Shown here: in pieces, positions 16,225 to 23,886 of the stretch
How the letters are laid out: every line of letters starts with the position of its first letter
Position numbering within the stretch: the first letter of the stretch is position 1
Assembly (NCBI RefSeq): GCF_004349235.1
Contig: NZ_SMKY01000003.1
Location: forward strand, 1-64,000
DNA: 64,000 bases
Origin: Actinomadura darangshiensis
GTDB lineage: Bacteria; Actinomycetota; Actinomycetes; Streptosporangiales; Streptosporangiaceae
Direction of reading: 5' to 3'
Notes under the pieces: generated by a model
What the model saw: the letters and a program-made list of their open reading frames with translations, nothing else
What the model was told of the DNA's origin: nothing
Database searches by the model: none
Made by a program: the position numbers and the translations under genes

Positions 16225-17433
16225 TCAGCCCCCGGCCGGGTCCAGAGCGGAGACGGCCGCGGGGGCGAGCTGGGCGGCGCGCTCCCGCTGTGGGAAGCGG
16301 CCGACGTCGATGCGGGCGACCTCCCTGGCCGTCCGGTAGTCGATGACGGAGACCTGGTCGTCCTCGGCGAGGGACACGAAGCAGTCGTGGCCGTTGGGGC
16401 TGGTCTGCGTCCAGTACGGCAGGGCGTCGGCGGCGTAGTGGACGGTCCCGTCCGTGGTCAGTCCGGGGCGGGACACGATGGAGACGTAGTCGTCGATCGT
16501 CCCCGCCATGCACAGCTTGGTCTCCCCCGCGTCCATGGCCATGCCGTGGTGCGCGGAGTTCTGCGGGTAGTCGTCGGGCTTCATCGCGGCGGCCTTGTCG
16601 CTGAACGGCATCTGCACCGTCCGGGTGATCCGGCCGGCCGCCAGGTCGTACTCGACGAACCCGTTGAGGTAGGACAGCTGCGCGTACATCGTCCGGTTGT
16701 CGCGGGTGAAGACCGCCGGGCGGATGCCGTAGTCGAAGGTGTAGGTGCGCAGCGGCTTGTACGTGGCCGCGTCCACCGCCGTGACGGCCTTCGACCCCTT
16801 GAGCCCGTTGAGGAGCTTCGGCAGCGAGGTGATGCCGATGCTGGAGTTGTAGAGGATCCGCCCGTCCGGCGAGTAGTCGTTCGCGTGCGGGTAGGTGCCG
16901 GTGGCGAAGCTCGTCTTCAGCGTGCCGGTGGCGGTGTCGATGACCTCGGCCTTGCTCGCCGTGGTGGCGGAGACGATGAAGCGCGTCCCGTCCGGGGACA
17001 GCGCGGCATGGTCGGCCTTGAAGCCCTCGGTCTTGTGCCGCCACAGCATCCGCTTCGTGGCGATGTCGAACGCGGCGGCGTCCGAGAGCACGCCCCGGGA
17101 GACGTAGACCGTGGTGCCGTCCGGGGAGACGGCCATGTCGTCGACGAGCTTGCGGTAGCCCTGCGCCGCGTTGACGGCCTCGTAGCCGATGCGCTCGACG
17201 GGCGTCATCGCGTCCAGGCGCTCCTGGAGGTCGGGGACGACGTCGATGGAGCCGAGGTTGGCGTAGGTGGCGGTGTCGATGAAGCTGACGGTGCCGCCCT
17301 GCCCGTTGCCGACGGCCATGACGTCCCTGAGCGGCGCGGCCGCCCGCGCCGGAAGGGCGCCGGTGACCGCGGTCGCCGCCAGGGCGGCGCAGCCGAGCAG
17401 TGCGGTGCGTCTGCGGAGACTTCGGGAAGGCAT
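16225..17433 (-). CDS. Secreted YVTN/YncE-like beta-propeller protein
   Basis: 402 aa. The N-terminus MPSRSLRRRTALLGCAALAA has a twin-arginine-like motif and hydrophobic stretch ending in ALPARA, so export (probably Tat) is likely. The rest is blades with the recurring DGTTVYVS, DGTRFIVS and DGRILYNSS pattern of seven-bladed surface-layer propellers. ATG 17433 has GGAGGA eight bases upstream. Divergent from a TetR gene with a perfect 14-bp palindrome between them. Ligand or enzyme activity unknown; quinoprotein amine dehydrogenase-like folds are an alternative. Confidence 0.82.
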   Translation of the reverse strand: MPSRSLRRRTALLGCAALAATAVTGALPARAAAPLRDVMAVGNGQGGTVSFIDTATYANLGSIDVVPDLQERLDAMTPVERIGYEAVNAAQGYRKLVDDMAVSPDGTTVYVSRGVLSDAAAFDIATKRMLWRHKTEGFKADHAALSPDGTRFIVSATTASKAEVIDTATGTLKTSFATGTYPHANDYSPDGRILYNSSIGITSLPKLLNGLKGSKAVTAVDAATYKPLRTYTFDYGIRPAVFTRDNRTMYAQLSYLNGFVEYDLAAGRITRTVQMPFSDKAAAMKPDDYPQNSAHHGMAMDAGETKLCMAGTIDDYVSIVSRPGLTTDGTVHYAADALPYWTQTSPNGHDCFVSLAEDDQVSVIDYRTAREVARIDVGRFPQRERAAQLAPAAVSALDPAGG

Positions 17434-17489
17434 CTCGTCCTCCTGCGGGGGTGGTCTCCGGTTGGAAAACGGCCGTGTTCGAACCTTGG

Positions 17490-17503
17490 TTACTGGACAG
17501 TAA
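17490..17503. promoter_or_regulatory. TetR-type operator TTACTGGACAGTAA
   Basis: Perfect inverted repeat TTACTG-GA-CAGTAA in the 148-base gap between the divergent beta-propeller and TetR genes. Size and position fit the binding site of the adjacent TetR protein, likely autoregulatory and controlling the propeller gene. Confidence 0.65.
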
Positions 17504-17581
17504 GGCAGGGTGATGTGCGACACAAGACCCATTTGCGGGAAAATGCGCTCCGGGTGTGCGGCGGCGACGGGAGGCAGCGAC

Positions 17582-18244
17582 GTGGCGGGCAGGCGCGCGA
17601 CACCGACCGGCAGGTACGGCGGCCGGTCGGCGGCCGAGCGGCGCGCCGAGCGCCGCCGCCGGTTCCTGGACGCCGGGCTGGAGATGTTCGGCCGCGGCCC
17701 CGGCTACCGCGGCACCACCGTCGCGGCGCTCAGCGAGGCGGCCGGGCTGTCCACCCGCCAGTTCTACGAGGAGTTCAGGACCCTGGAGGACCTCCTCGCC
17801 GAGCTGCACCTGGAGGTCAACGACGCCGCCGAGCGCGAGGTCGTCGCCGCGCTCGCGTCCGTCGAGGGCCTCGGCCTGGCCGAGCGCACGGCCCGCCTCT
17901 TCCGCGTCTACGCCGCCGGCATCACCGCCGACCGGGCCCGCATCCGGATCGCGTTCGTCGAGATCATCGGGGTCAGCCCGCGGATGGACCGGCAGCGCCT
18001 CACCCGCCGCGCCCGCTGGGTCGAGTTCATCTGCGCCGAGGCGGCGGCCGCCGCCGCCCGGGGCGAGATCGCCGACCGCGACTACCGGATCGCCGCCGCC
18101 GCGTTCATCGGCAGCATCAACGGCCTCCTGCACGACTGGAGCGCCGGCTGGGTCGACGCCGGGATCGACGAGGTCATCGACGAGCTGGTCCTCATGCTCC
18201 TCGGCCGGCTGCACGCACCCGACCGCGGCATCCCCCTCCCCTGA
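17582..18244 (+). CDS. TetR-family transcriptional regulator
   Basis: 220 aa from GTG 17582, chosen because GGGAGG lies about seven bases upstream; the frame stays open to 17510. The HTH reads TTVAALSEAAGLSTRQFYEEFRTLEDLLAEL; the STRQFYEEF helix is of the subgroup common in actinomycetes. Divergent from the secreted beta-propeller gene, its likely target through the palindrome at 17490-17503. Confidence 0.9.
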   Translation: MAGRRATPTGRYGGRSAAERRAERRRRFLDAGLEMFGRGPGYRGTTVAALSEAAGLSTRQFYEEFRTLEDLLAELHLEVNDAAEREVVAALASVEGLGLAERTARLFRVYAAGITADRARIRIAFVEIIGVSPRMDRQRLTRRARWVEFICAEAAAAAARGEIADRDYRIAAAAFIGSINGLLHDWSAGWVDAGIDEVIDELVLMLLGRLHAPDRGIPLP

Positions 18245-18256
18245 GGCCGGCCCCGG

Positions 18257-19063
18257 TCACGGGCGGGAGCGAACGGCCGCCCGGTCGTCGACCGCCGGGG
18301 TGAGGACGGCGAGCCGGGCACCGGCCGGATCGGTGAGGACGCTGAGGCGGCCGGGCTTGATGTCGGTCGGCGGGACGTGGACGACCGCCCCCAGCTCGGC
18401 GGCCCGCGCGGCGGTGGCGTCGCAGTCGAGCACCCAGAAGTAGGGGATCCAGTGCGGCGGGAAGCCGACCGGCCACCAGCTCTCCAGCGGGAGCATCCCC
18501 GCCACGGACCAGTCGCCGATCTTCCAGTTGGTGTAGGCGGGCTCGTAGTAGGAGCGGTCCACGGACCGCCAGCCGAACACCGCGTTGTAGAAACGGCGGG
18601 CGCCGTCGATGTCGTGGGTGGCGAGCTCCACCCAGCACATGGCGGACGGCTCGTCGACGACCTCCGCGCCCGGGAAGTCGTACGGCTCCCAGAGGGCGAA
18701 GTCGGCGCCCTCCGGGTCGCCGCAGAGCGCCATCCGCCCGAGGTTGTTGACGTCGGTGGGCTCCAGCAGCTCCCGCCCGCCCATGGCGCGCACGGTGTCC
18801 AGCGTCGCCGGGATGTCGTCGCTCCGGAAGTAGCAGGTCCAGGACGGCTTGGCCGAGTCGTCCACGAGCGGCTGCATGCCGGCGACCGCCGGGCCCTCGA
18901 CGCCGCCGAGGGTGAAGACGTGGTAGTCGCCGAAGACGTTCTCCATCGTGTAGACGTACCAGCCGAAGAGCTCGCAGTAGAACGCGTTGGACGCCGCCAC
19001 GTCCGGGCTGGACAGTTCGGCCCAGGAGGGGAAGCCGGGGGCGTGTGCGGTCACCTCGGGCAT
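18257..19063 (-). CDS. Two-domain VOC (glyoxalase-like) protein
   Basis: 268 aa with two VOC repeats, each starting like WAELSSPDVAASNAFYCELF and WVELATHDIDGARRFYNAVF. Resembles the Streptomyces hydroxylase/CFP-30-like VOC family of unknown substrate. Metal-ligand positions are only partly conserved. ATG 19063 is preferred over the adjoining GTG because of GAGAGG spacing. Monocistronic. Confidence 0.85.
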   Translation of the reverse strand: MPEVTAHAPGFPSWAELSSPDVAASNAFYCELFGWYVYTMENVFGDYHVFTLGGVEGPAVAGMQPLVDDSAKPSWTCYFRSDDIPATLDTVRAMGGRELLEPTDVNNLGRMALCGDPEGADFALWEPYDFPGAEVVDEPSAMCWVELATHDIDGARRFYNAVFGWRSVDRSYYEPAYTNWKIGDWSVAGMLPLESWWPVGFPPHWIPYFWVLDCDATAARAAELGAVVHVPPTDIKPGRLSVLTDPAGARLAVLTPAVDDRAAVRSRP

Positions 19064-19157
19064 CACCGGCCTCTCGAAGCTCGCATACCCCCACGCTAGG
19101 GACGCGCACGCAATATCCGGTCGGGGAAAACCCCAAGATCGCCCAAACGTTCGGCGC

Positions 19158-19715
19158 TCAGACGCTCACCACGGCCTGGAGCAGGCCCCAGACGAAGTGG
19201 GCGACGTAGGCGGTGCCGTCCGGGCCGTCCAGGGTCGCGTGCCAGCGGCCCGGCACCTCGCCGTCCTGGTGCGCCACCGCGCCGAACCGGGCGTCGACGT
19301 CCCCGGCGACGCAGGACCACGGGACGAGGTCGTCGACGGTCTCCAGCCGCGGCACGGGGACGCCGTCGTCCCGGACGAGCCACTCGTGCATCACCGAGCC
19401 GTCCGGGCCCATCATGATCTCGAAGCGCAGGCCGGGCCACAGCGGCAGTGGCGGCCACCACGCGACCGCGCAGGTGACATCGCCGATCGGCCGGTCCGCT
19501 CCGCCCGCGGGCGGGCCGAGGACGGCCTCGTAGCGGCGGCGCCCGCGCAGGAACGTCCGGGACCGCAGGATGCGCTGCCAGCGGGCGTTGACGGCGCGCA
19601 TCTCCGTCCGGTCGGCGCCGAGGGCGCGCATCGCGTCCTCGACGAGGCCCGGCTGGTAGTCGGCCATCCGGCGGAGCAGCACCAGCTGGAACTCCCGCCG
19701 CGCGAATCCGTTCAT
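19158..19715 (-). CDS. Hypothetical protein
   Basis: 185 aa, no family recognised. It begins with a helical segment MNGFARREFQLVLLRRMADY, followed by a charged region and a C-terminal half rich in Trp and Pro (CAVAWWPPLPLWPG). No signal peptide or membrane span is evident. Codon use and GC match the neighbours, and a normal stop and start support a real gene. Confidence 0.7.
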   Translation of the reverse strand: MNGFARREFQLVLLRRMADYQPGLVEDAMRALGADRTEMRAVNARWQRILRSRTFLRGRRRYEAVLGPPAGGADRPIGDVTCAVAWWPPLPLWPGLRFEIMMGPDGSVMHEWLVRDDGVPVPRLETVDDLVPWSCVAGDVDARFGAVAHQDGEVPGRWHATLDGPDGTAYVAHFVWGLLQAVVSV

Positions 19716-19740
19716 CGCCCGGCCACGCTACCCGCCCCGG

Positions 19741-20979
19741 TCAGGACTTGCGGGCGCCGATGGCCTTGGCGATGGCGGGCCAGCTGCGGGCCAGCTCCCG
19801 GTTCCAGTAGCTCCAGTTGTGCATGCCCGGCCCGTACATGTTGGCGGTGATCGGGACGCCCGCCCGCTTCGCGGCGGCGACGAAGTTCGTGTTCATCACG
19901 CCGGCGAGCTGCTCGCCGATCCGGCCCGCGTGGTGCGGCGGGGTCTTCGGGTCGTCGTAGGGGCCCGGCTGGCCGTTGCCGCACGACACGTAGACGCCGA
20001 TGCCCTTCAGCTTGGCGACGTTCACGGTCGCGTCGTGCGCCGCCCAGTTGCCGCGCGCCGTGATCGGGTCGCCCCAGATGGCGGTGCCGGCCCCGCGGTT
20101 CATCGACGTCAGGATGACCGGCATGCCGGGAGCGGTGATGTTGAGGGGGCCGCTGTAGGACGCGGCGTACTTGAACAGGCCGCGGTGCCGCTCGGCGTAG
20201 GTGATGGCGCCCTGCCCGCCGGACGACAGGCCGATCGCGGCCCGCGTCGACCCGGCGTGGAAGTTGCGCTCCATCAGCGGGATGACCTCGCGGATGTGGA
20301 ACGTCTCCCACTCAGGGATGCCGCCCTTGCCGCCGTTGTACCAGTTGGAGTACGAGCCGTTGAAGCCGCCGTCGGGCATCACGACCATCGCGTTGTACGG
20401 GCCGATGACCTTCGCCATGGTGGACTTCTTCGACCAGGACGTCCAGTAGTCGTTGCCGCCGTGGTAGGCGTACACGACCGGCCACGTCTTGGTGGACTTG
20501 GCCTTCCAGCCCTTCGGCACCATCACCCGGGTCTTCACCGACTGGCCCAGCGCGGGCGAGGCGATGGTGACGTCGAACATGATCGAGTTGGCCTTCTCGA
20601 TCTTGGTGATGGCGGCGCCGTCGGGGGCCTTGGCGTACTTGCTCGACACCGACGGGATCTTCGGCTTCTTGCCGTGGCTGGCCGCGTCGCCGTCCGGACC
20701 GTCCGCGCTCGGCGAGCGGTCGCCGGTCTTGAACGGGTTGCTGTTCAGCGGGACGCTGGGCAGCTTCGGCGACTTCTTGGGGGACGCGGACGTGCTGGGC
20801 GCCGACGGCTGCGTCGCGGGGTCGAACGACGGGATCGGGTTCGAGTTGCCGGACGCCTCCGACCTGCCCTTGGGCACGCCCACACCGGCCTGCGCGAGGC
20901 CGACCATGACGGCGGGCAGCAGGACGGCCGCCGCCGCGGTGCCCGCGATGGCGATCTTCCGGTCGGTACGCTTCTTCAT
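19741..20979 (-). CDS. Secreted alpha/beta-hydrolase esterase (antigen 85/esterase D-like)
   Basis: 412 aa from ATG 20979 (GGGGAG five bases upstream). It has a signal-anchor-like N-terminus (KIAIAGTAAAAVLLPAVMVG), a Ser/Pro/Lys-rich linker to about residue 130, then an esterase domain: nucleophile Ser in GLSSGGQGA and catalytic His in GMHNWSYW. Related to mycolyltransferase/esterase D, but actinomadurae lack mycolates, so a wall-linked or polymer esterase is more likely. A paralogue lies at 32713-33693. Confidence 0.85.
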   Translation of the reverse strand: MKKRTDRKIAIAGTAAAAVLLPAVMVGLAQAGVGVPKGRSEASGNSNPIPSFDPATQPSAPSTSASPKKSPKLPSVPLNSNPFKTGDRSPSADGPDGDAASHGKKPKIPSVSSKYAKAPDGAAITKIEKANSIMFDVTIASPALGQSVKTRVMVPKGWKAKSTKTWPVVYAYHGGNDYWTSWSKKSTMAKVIGPYNAMVVMPDGGFNGSYSNWYNGGKGGIPEWETFHIREVIPLMERNFHAGSTRAAIGLSSGGQGAITYAERHRGLFKYAASYSGPLNITAPGMPVILTSMNRGAGTAIWGDPITARGNWAAHDATVNVAKLKGIGVYVSCGNGQPGPYDDPKTPPHHAGRIGEQLAGVMNTNFVAAAKRAGVPITANMYGPGMHNWSYWNRELARSWPAIAKAIGARKS

Positions 20980-21122
20980 GGACTCCCCAGCCATCCGGGT
21001 CGCCCCGGCCCGACGCTCCGCTCGCCCGACGAAACTACTGTCCCGGACGTCACAGCCGCAAGTATTGGCAACGAATGCAATAAAGGTGAGATCGTTCGTG
21101 ACGCAGCGCTACCGGACCCGCA

Positions 21123-22670
21123 CTAAACCGCTCTCCCCGGACGGACGGACTGGGCGTGCCGGAACACCTCGCACGGATCCCAGAATCGTTTGACCTCCTG
21201 GAGTTTCCGGTAGGCGTCCTTGTAGTAGAGGGTCTCCCATGACTGGCCCGACTCATTCCAGCGCCCGTCGTTCAGGTCGGTGTCGGGATAGCCGATGTAG
21301 CAGCCGTCCGTGACCTCGCCGTCCGCGACGGGCACGCCCCCGGTCGCGGCGAACGTCGCCTTGTAGATGTCGCGGATCCAGGCGATGTGACCGTCCTGGC
21401 AGGCGTCGTATTCCGGCCAGTACACCTGGTACTGCACTTTCAGAATGGAATCGCGCTGCCGCACCGCGGTCTCACGAAGCGGGCTGTTCACTGCGCCGCC
21501 GTAGGAGTCGACCTGAATGAGCGCCTGCCTGTTCACGTAGCCGGTGTACCGCTCATTGCCGAGATAGGCCCACATGGCGCTGATCTGCCGGCCGGTGAAC
21601 GGTTTCCGCAGGTAGGCCGACTTGTACTTTCCGCAGCGGTTCCCGCCGCCGGAGTTCAGCACTCGCGTGGCGGTCAGCCATGGCATCACCCGCGGAATGC
21701 CCGGCCGCATGAAATGCCCGCCCGGCACCGACCGCGTCTTGGTCGCCGCCGGGCCGATCCGCCCGTCGACCGCCGCGACGAAGCCGGCCATCGCCGCCGC
21801 CCCGTCCGGGTCGTCCGCGTCCACTTGCGCCAGCAGCCCGATCTGGCCGTTGCTCACATGGTGGAGCTTGAGCATCGCGAACAGCTTGCCCGCCGCCGTG
21901 GACGGATTCTGATGGTCGCGGAAGTACTCGCCGAACGCCGTCACCAGCGCGGCGAACTCGTCCTTCGTGAAGTCCTTCCAGTCCCATGCGAGCGCCGTCA
22001 GCAGCACCTGTCCCGGCGGGTGCGGAAGCCCGCGGAACCAGAACCGGGTGACGACACCGAAGTTCCCTCCCCCGCCCCCGGTGTGCGCCCACAGCAACTC
22101 GCGGAGCCGCTGATCCTTGTCATCGCGTCTGGCGACGACGAGCTTCACGTTCTTGTTTTCGTCGACCACCGCGACCTCCACTGCGTAGAGGTAGTCGACG
22201 GTGAGCCCGTGCTGCCGCGACAGCATCCCGAACCCGCCCGCCGGAATATGGCCGCCGAGCCCCACCGAGAAGCACGAGCCGCCCGGCAGAACCTTGCCGC
22301 TGACCGGATAGAGCCGGCCGTAGACGTGCCAGACCGTCGCCCCGGCCTCCACGCAGTACGCCCGCATGCCGCCGTCGTACGACACCCCGCACATCGGGCT
22401 GACGTCGAGGATCACCCGCACGTCGCCGCCGCACACGAAGTCCTCGTAGCAGTGCCCGCCGGACCGCGCGGTGATCCGCGTCCGCCCCGGATCCACCGGC
22501 GCCTCGTTCACCGCCTCTTCGAGCGCCGCCCGCGCCTCCTCGGGCGTCCGCACCATCCGCACGTACTCCGGCTCGCCGACCCACCGCTGGTTGAACCCGC
22601 GCCTGAGCGCCGCATACCGCCCGTCTCCGACCCGGACGACCGCACCGGACCCTGCCAAGACCTCGCCCAC
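21123..22670 (-). CDS. BBE-like FAD-dependent oxidase with predicted bicovalent flavin
   Basis: 515 aa. PCMH-type FAD domain with ARSGGHCYEDF (His for 8-alpha linkage) and LPGGSCFSVGLGGHIPAGGF (Cys for 6-S linkage), so the flavin is probably doubly attached; the C-terminal BBE segment is the usual YYKDAYRKLQEVKRFWDP. Likely oxidises sugars, oligosaccharides or a secondary metabolite. No clear signal peptide is seen. GTG 22670 is five bases from GGAGG; TTG 22673 is alternative. Confidence 0.88.
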   Translation of the reverse strand: MGEVLAGSGAVVRVGDGRYAALRRGFNQRWVGEPEYVRMVRTPEEARAALEEAVNEAPVDPGRTRITARSGGHCYEDFVCGGDVRVILDVSPMCGVSYDGGMRAYCVEAGATVWHVYGRLYPVSGKVLPGGSCFSVGLGGHIPAGGFGMLSRQHGLTVDYLYAVEVAVVDENKNVKLVVARRDDKDQRLRELLWAHTGGGGGNFGVVTRFWFRGLPHPPGQVLLTALAWDWKDFTKDEFAALVTAFGEYFRDHQNPSTAAGKLFAMLKLHHVSNGQIGLLAQVDADDPDGAAAMAGFVAAVDGRIGPAATKTRSVPGGHFMRPGIPRVMPWLTATRVLNSGGGNRCGKYKSAYLRKPFTGRQISAMWAYLGNERYTGYVNRQALIQVDSYGGAVNSPLRETAVRQRDSILKVQYQVYWPEYDACQDGHIAWIRDIYKATFAATGGVPVADGEVTDGCYIGYPDTDLNDGRWNESGQSWETLYYKDAYRKLQEVKRFWDPCEVFRHAQSVRPGRAV

Positions 22671-22806
22671 CAACGCCTCCGCACCTCGGGAACGCCATCC
22701 GGGTCCCTTCCCGACCCACGCGCGAAGTAGTCGATCGATTACAGAGAGTGGAGCCTCTCGGCAGATGCCGAAACTCTGGCGTACTCGGCGTCTGATGGCG
22801 GCGGGG

Positions 22807-23757
22807 TCAGGGGTGGGGGTGGTGGGTGTAGAGGGCGCCGGCCTGGAAGCGGGTGCGGGCGCCCAGGCGGTCGCAGAGGTCGCGGACGCGGCGTTGGACG
22901 GTGCGGGTGCTGATGGAGAGGCGGCGGGCGATGGCGTCGTCGGTGAGGCCCGCGGCGAGGAGGGTGAGGACGGCGTCGTCGGCGGCGGACTCGGGGGCGT
23001 CCTCGCCGGGGAGCGGGAGGCCGGCGCGCCAGAGGGCCTCGAAGAGGGAGACGAGGGCGTCCAGCAGGGCCGAGGGATGGACGACGAGGGAGCTGTCGAC
23101 CGAACTGGCGTGCTCGGAGGTCAGCGGGAGCATCGCGGTGCGGCCGTCGGCGATCGCGAGCTTGATGGGGACGGCACCGAGGCGGGCCTCCTCGCCGGAC
23201 GCGACGGCGCGGCGGATGCGGTCGAGGGCGTTGGGCGCGTCGAGCGCCTCGGGGCCGTAGATGCCGCGGACGCGGGTGCCGCGGCGCATCGTGCGGTCCT
23301 GCTCGTCGCTGGAGAGCGCGGTGTCGGTGGCGAACGGCGGCTGGACCAGCACCAGGAGCTCCTCTTCGGCGCCCCGCATGAGCTGCAGGTAGCGGCGGGC
23401 CACGGCCGCCCGTCCGCTGACGACCTCGACGAGCTCCTCCGGGTGCGGGGCGGCCTCGGCCAGGAGCGGGCCGATCGCGGCGCGGCTGCGGGCGATCTCC
23501 TCCTGGCGGCTCGCGACGAGCGCCTCCACGGCGGCGTGCGGCGGGGTGGCGAGGAGGCGCAGCGGCCGGCCGGCGAGGCGCGTCACGAGCCCGAGTTCCT
23601 CCAGGCGCGGCAGGAGGCGGCGCAGGGCGGCGGCCGAGGTGCCGAGGCGCGCCGCGAGGGCGGCGAGGGTGGACGGGCCCTCGCGCAGCAGGGCGCGGTA
23701 CGCCGTCTCCTCGGCGGCGGTCACCCCGAGTCCCTCCAGGAGCGGCGAATCGGACAC
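22807..23757 (-). CDS. LuxR-type HTH regulator with TrmB/ArsR-like N-terminal domain
   Basis: 316 aa. N-terminal winged helix (TAAEETAYRALLREGPSTLAAL), a middle effector-like domain, and a C-terminal LuxR helix-turn-helix (LAAGLTDDAIARRLSISTRTVQRRV). GTG start 23757 with AGGA upstream. This architecture is common in actinomycetes next to exported enzyme genes. It is divergent from the secreted subtilase-related gene, a likely target. Confidence 0.85.
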   Translation of the reverse strand: MSDSPLLEGLGVTAAEETAYRALLREGPSTLAALAARLGTSAAALRRLLPRLEELGLVTRLAGRPLRLLATPPHAAVEALVASRQEEIARSRAAIGPLLAEAAPHPEELVEVVSGRAAVARRYLQLMRGAEEELLVLVQPPFATDTALSSDEQDRTMRRGTRVRGIYGPEALDAPNALDRIRRAVASGEEARLGAVPIKLAIADGRTAMLPLTSEHASSVDSSLVVHPSALLDALVSLFEALWRAGLPLPGEDAPESAADDAVLTLLAAGLTDDAIARRLSISTRTVQRRVRDLCDRLGARTRFQAGALYTHHPHP

Positions 23758-23886
23758 GTCCTAAAGGTAGACGTTCCGGGTCCGTTTGGCGGGTTCCCGC
23801 CATGGCGGAAGGCGCCACCCCCGGCCCTGGATCGCCGGTGATCACCGAGCCCACAATCAAGATCCACTTCATGGGGAGGGATGGCC

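Noticed and set aside
15038-18214. A 1058-residue minus-strand open frame covering the FUSC protein and further upstream
   Set aside because: Residues before about 16129 are antisense or out-of-frame shadow of the beta-propeller and TetR genes with no recognisable domain.
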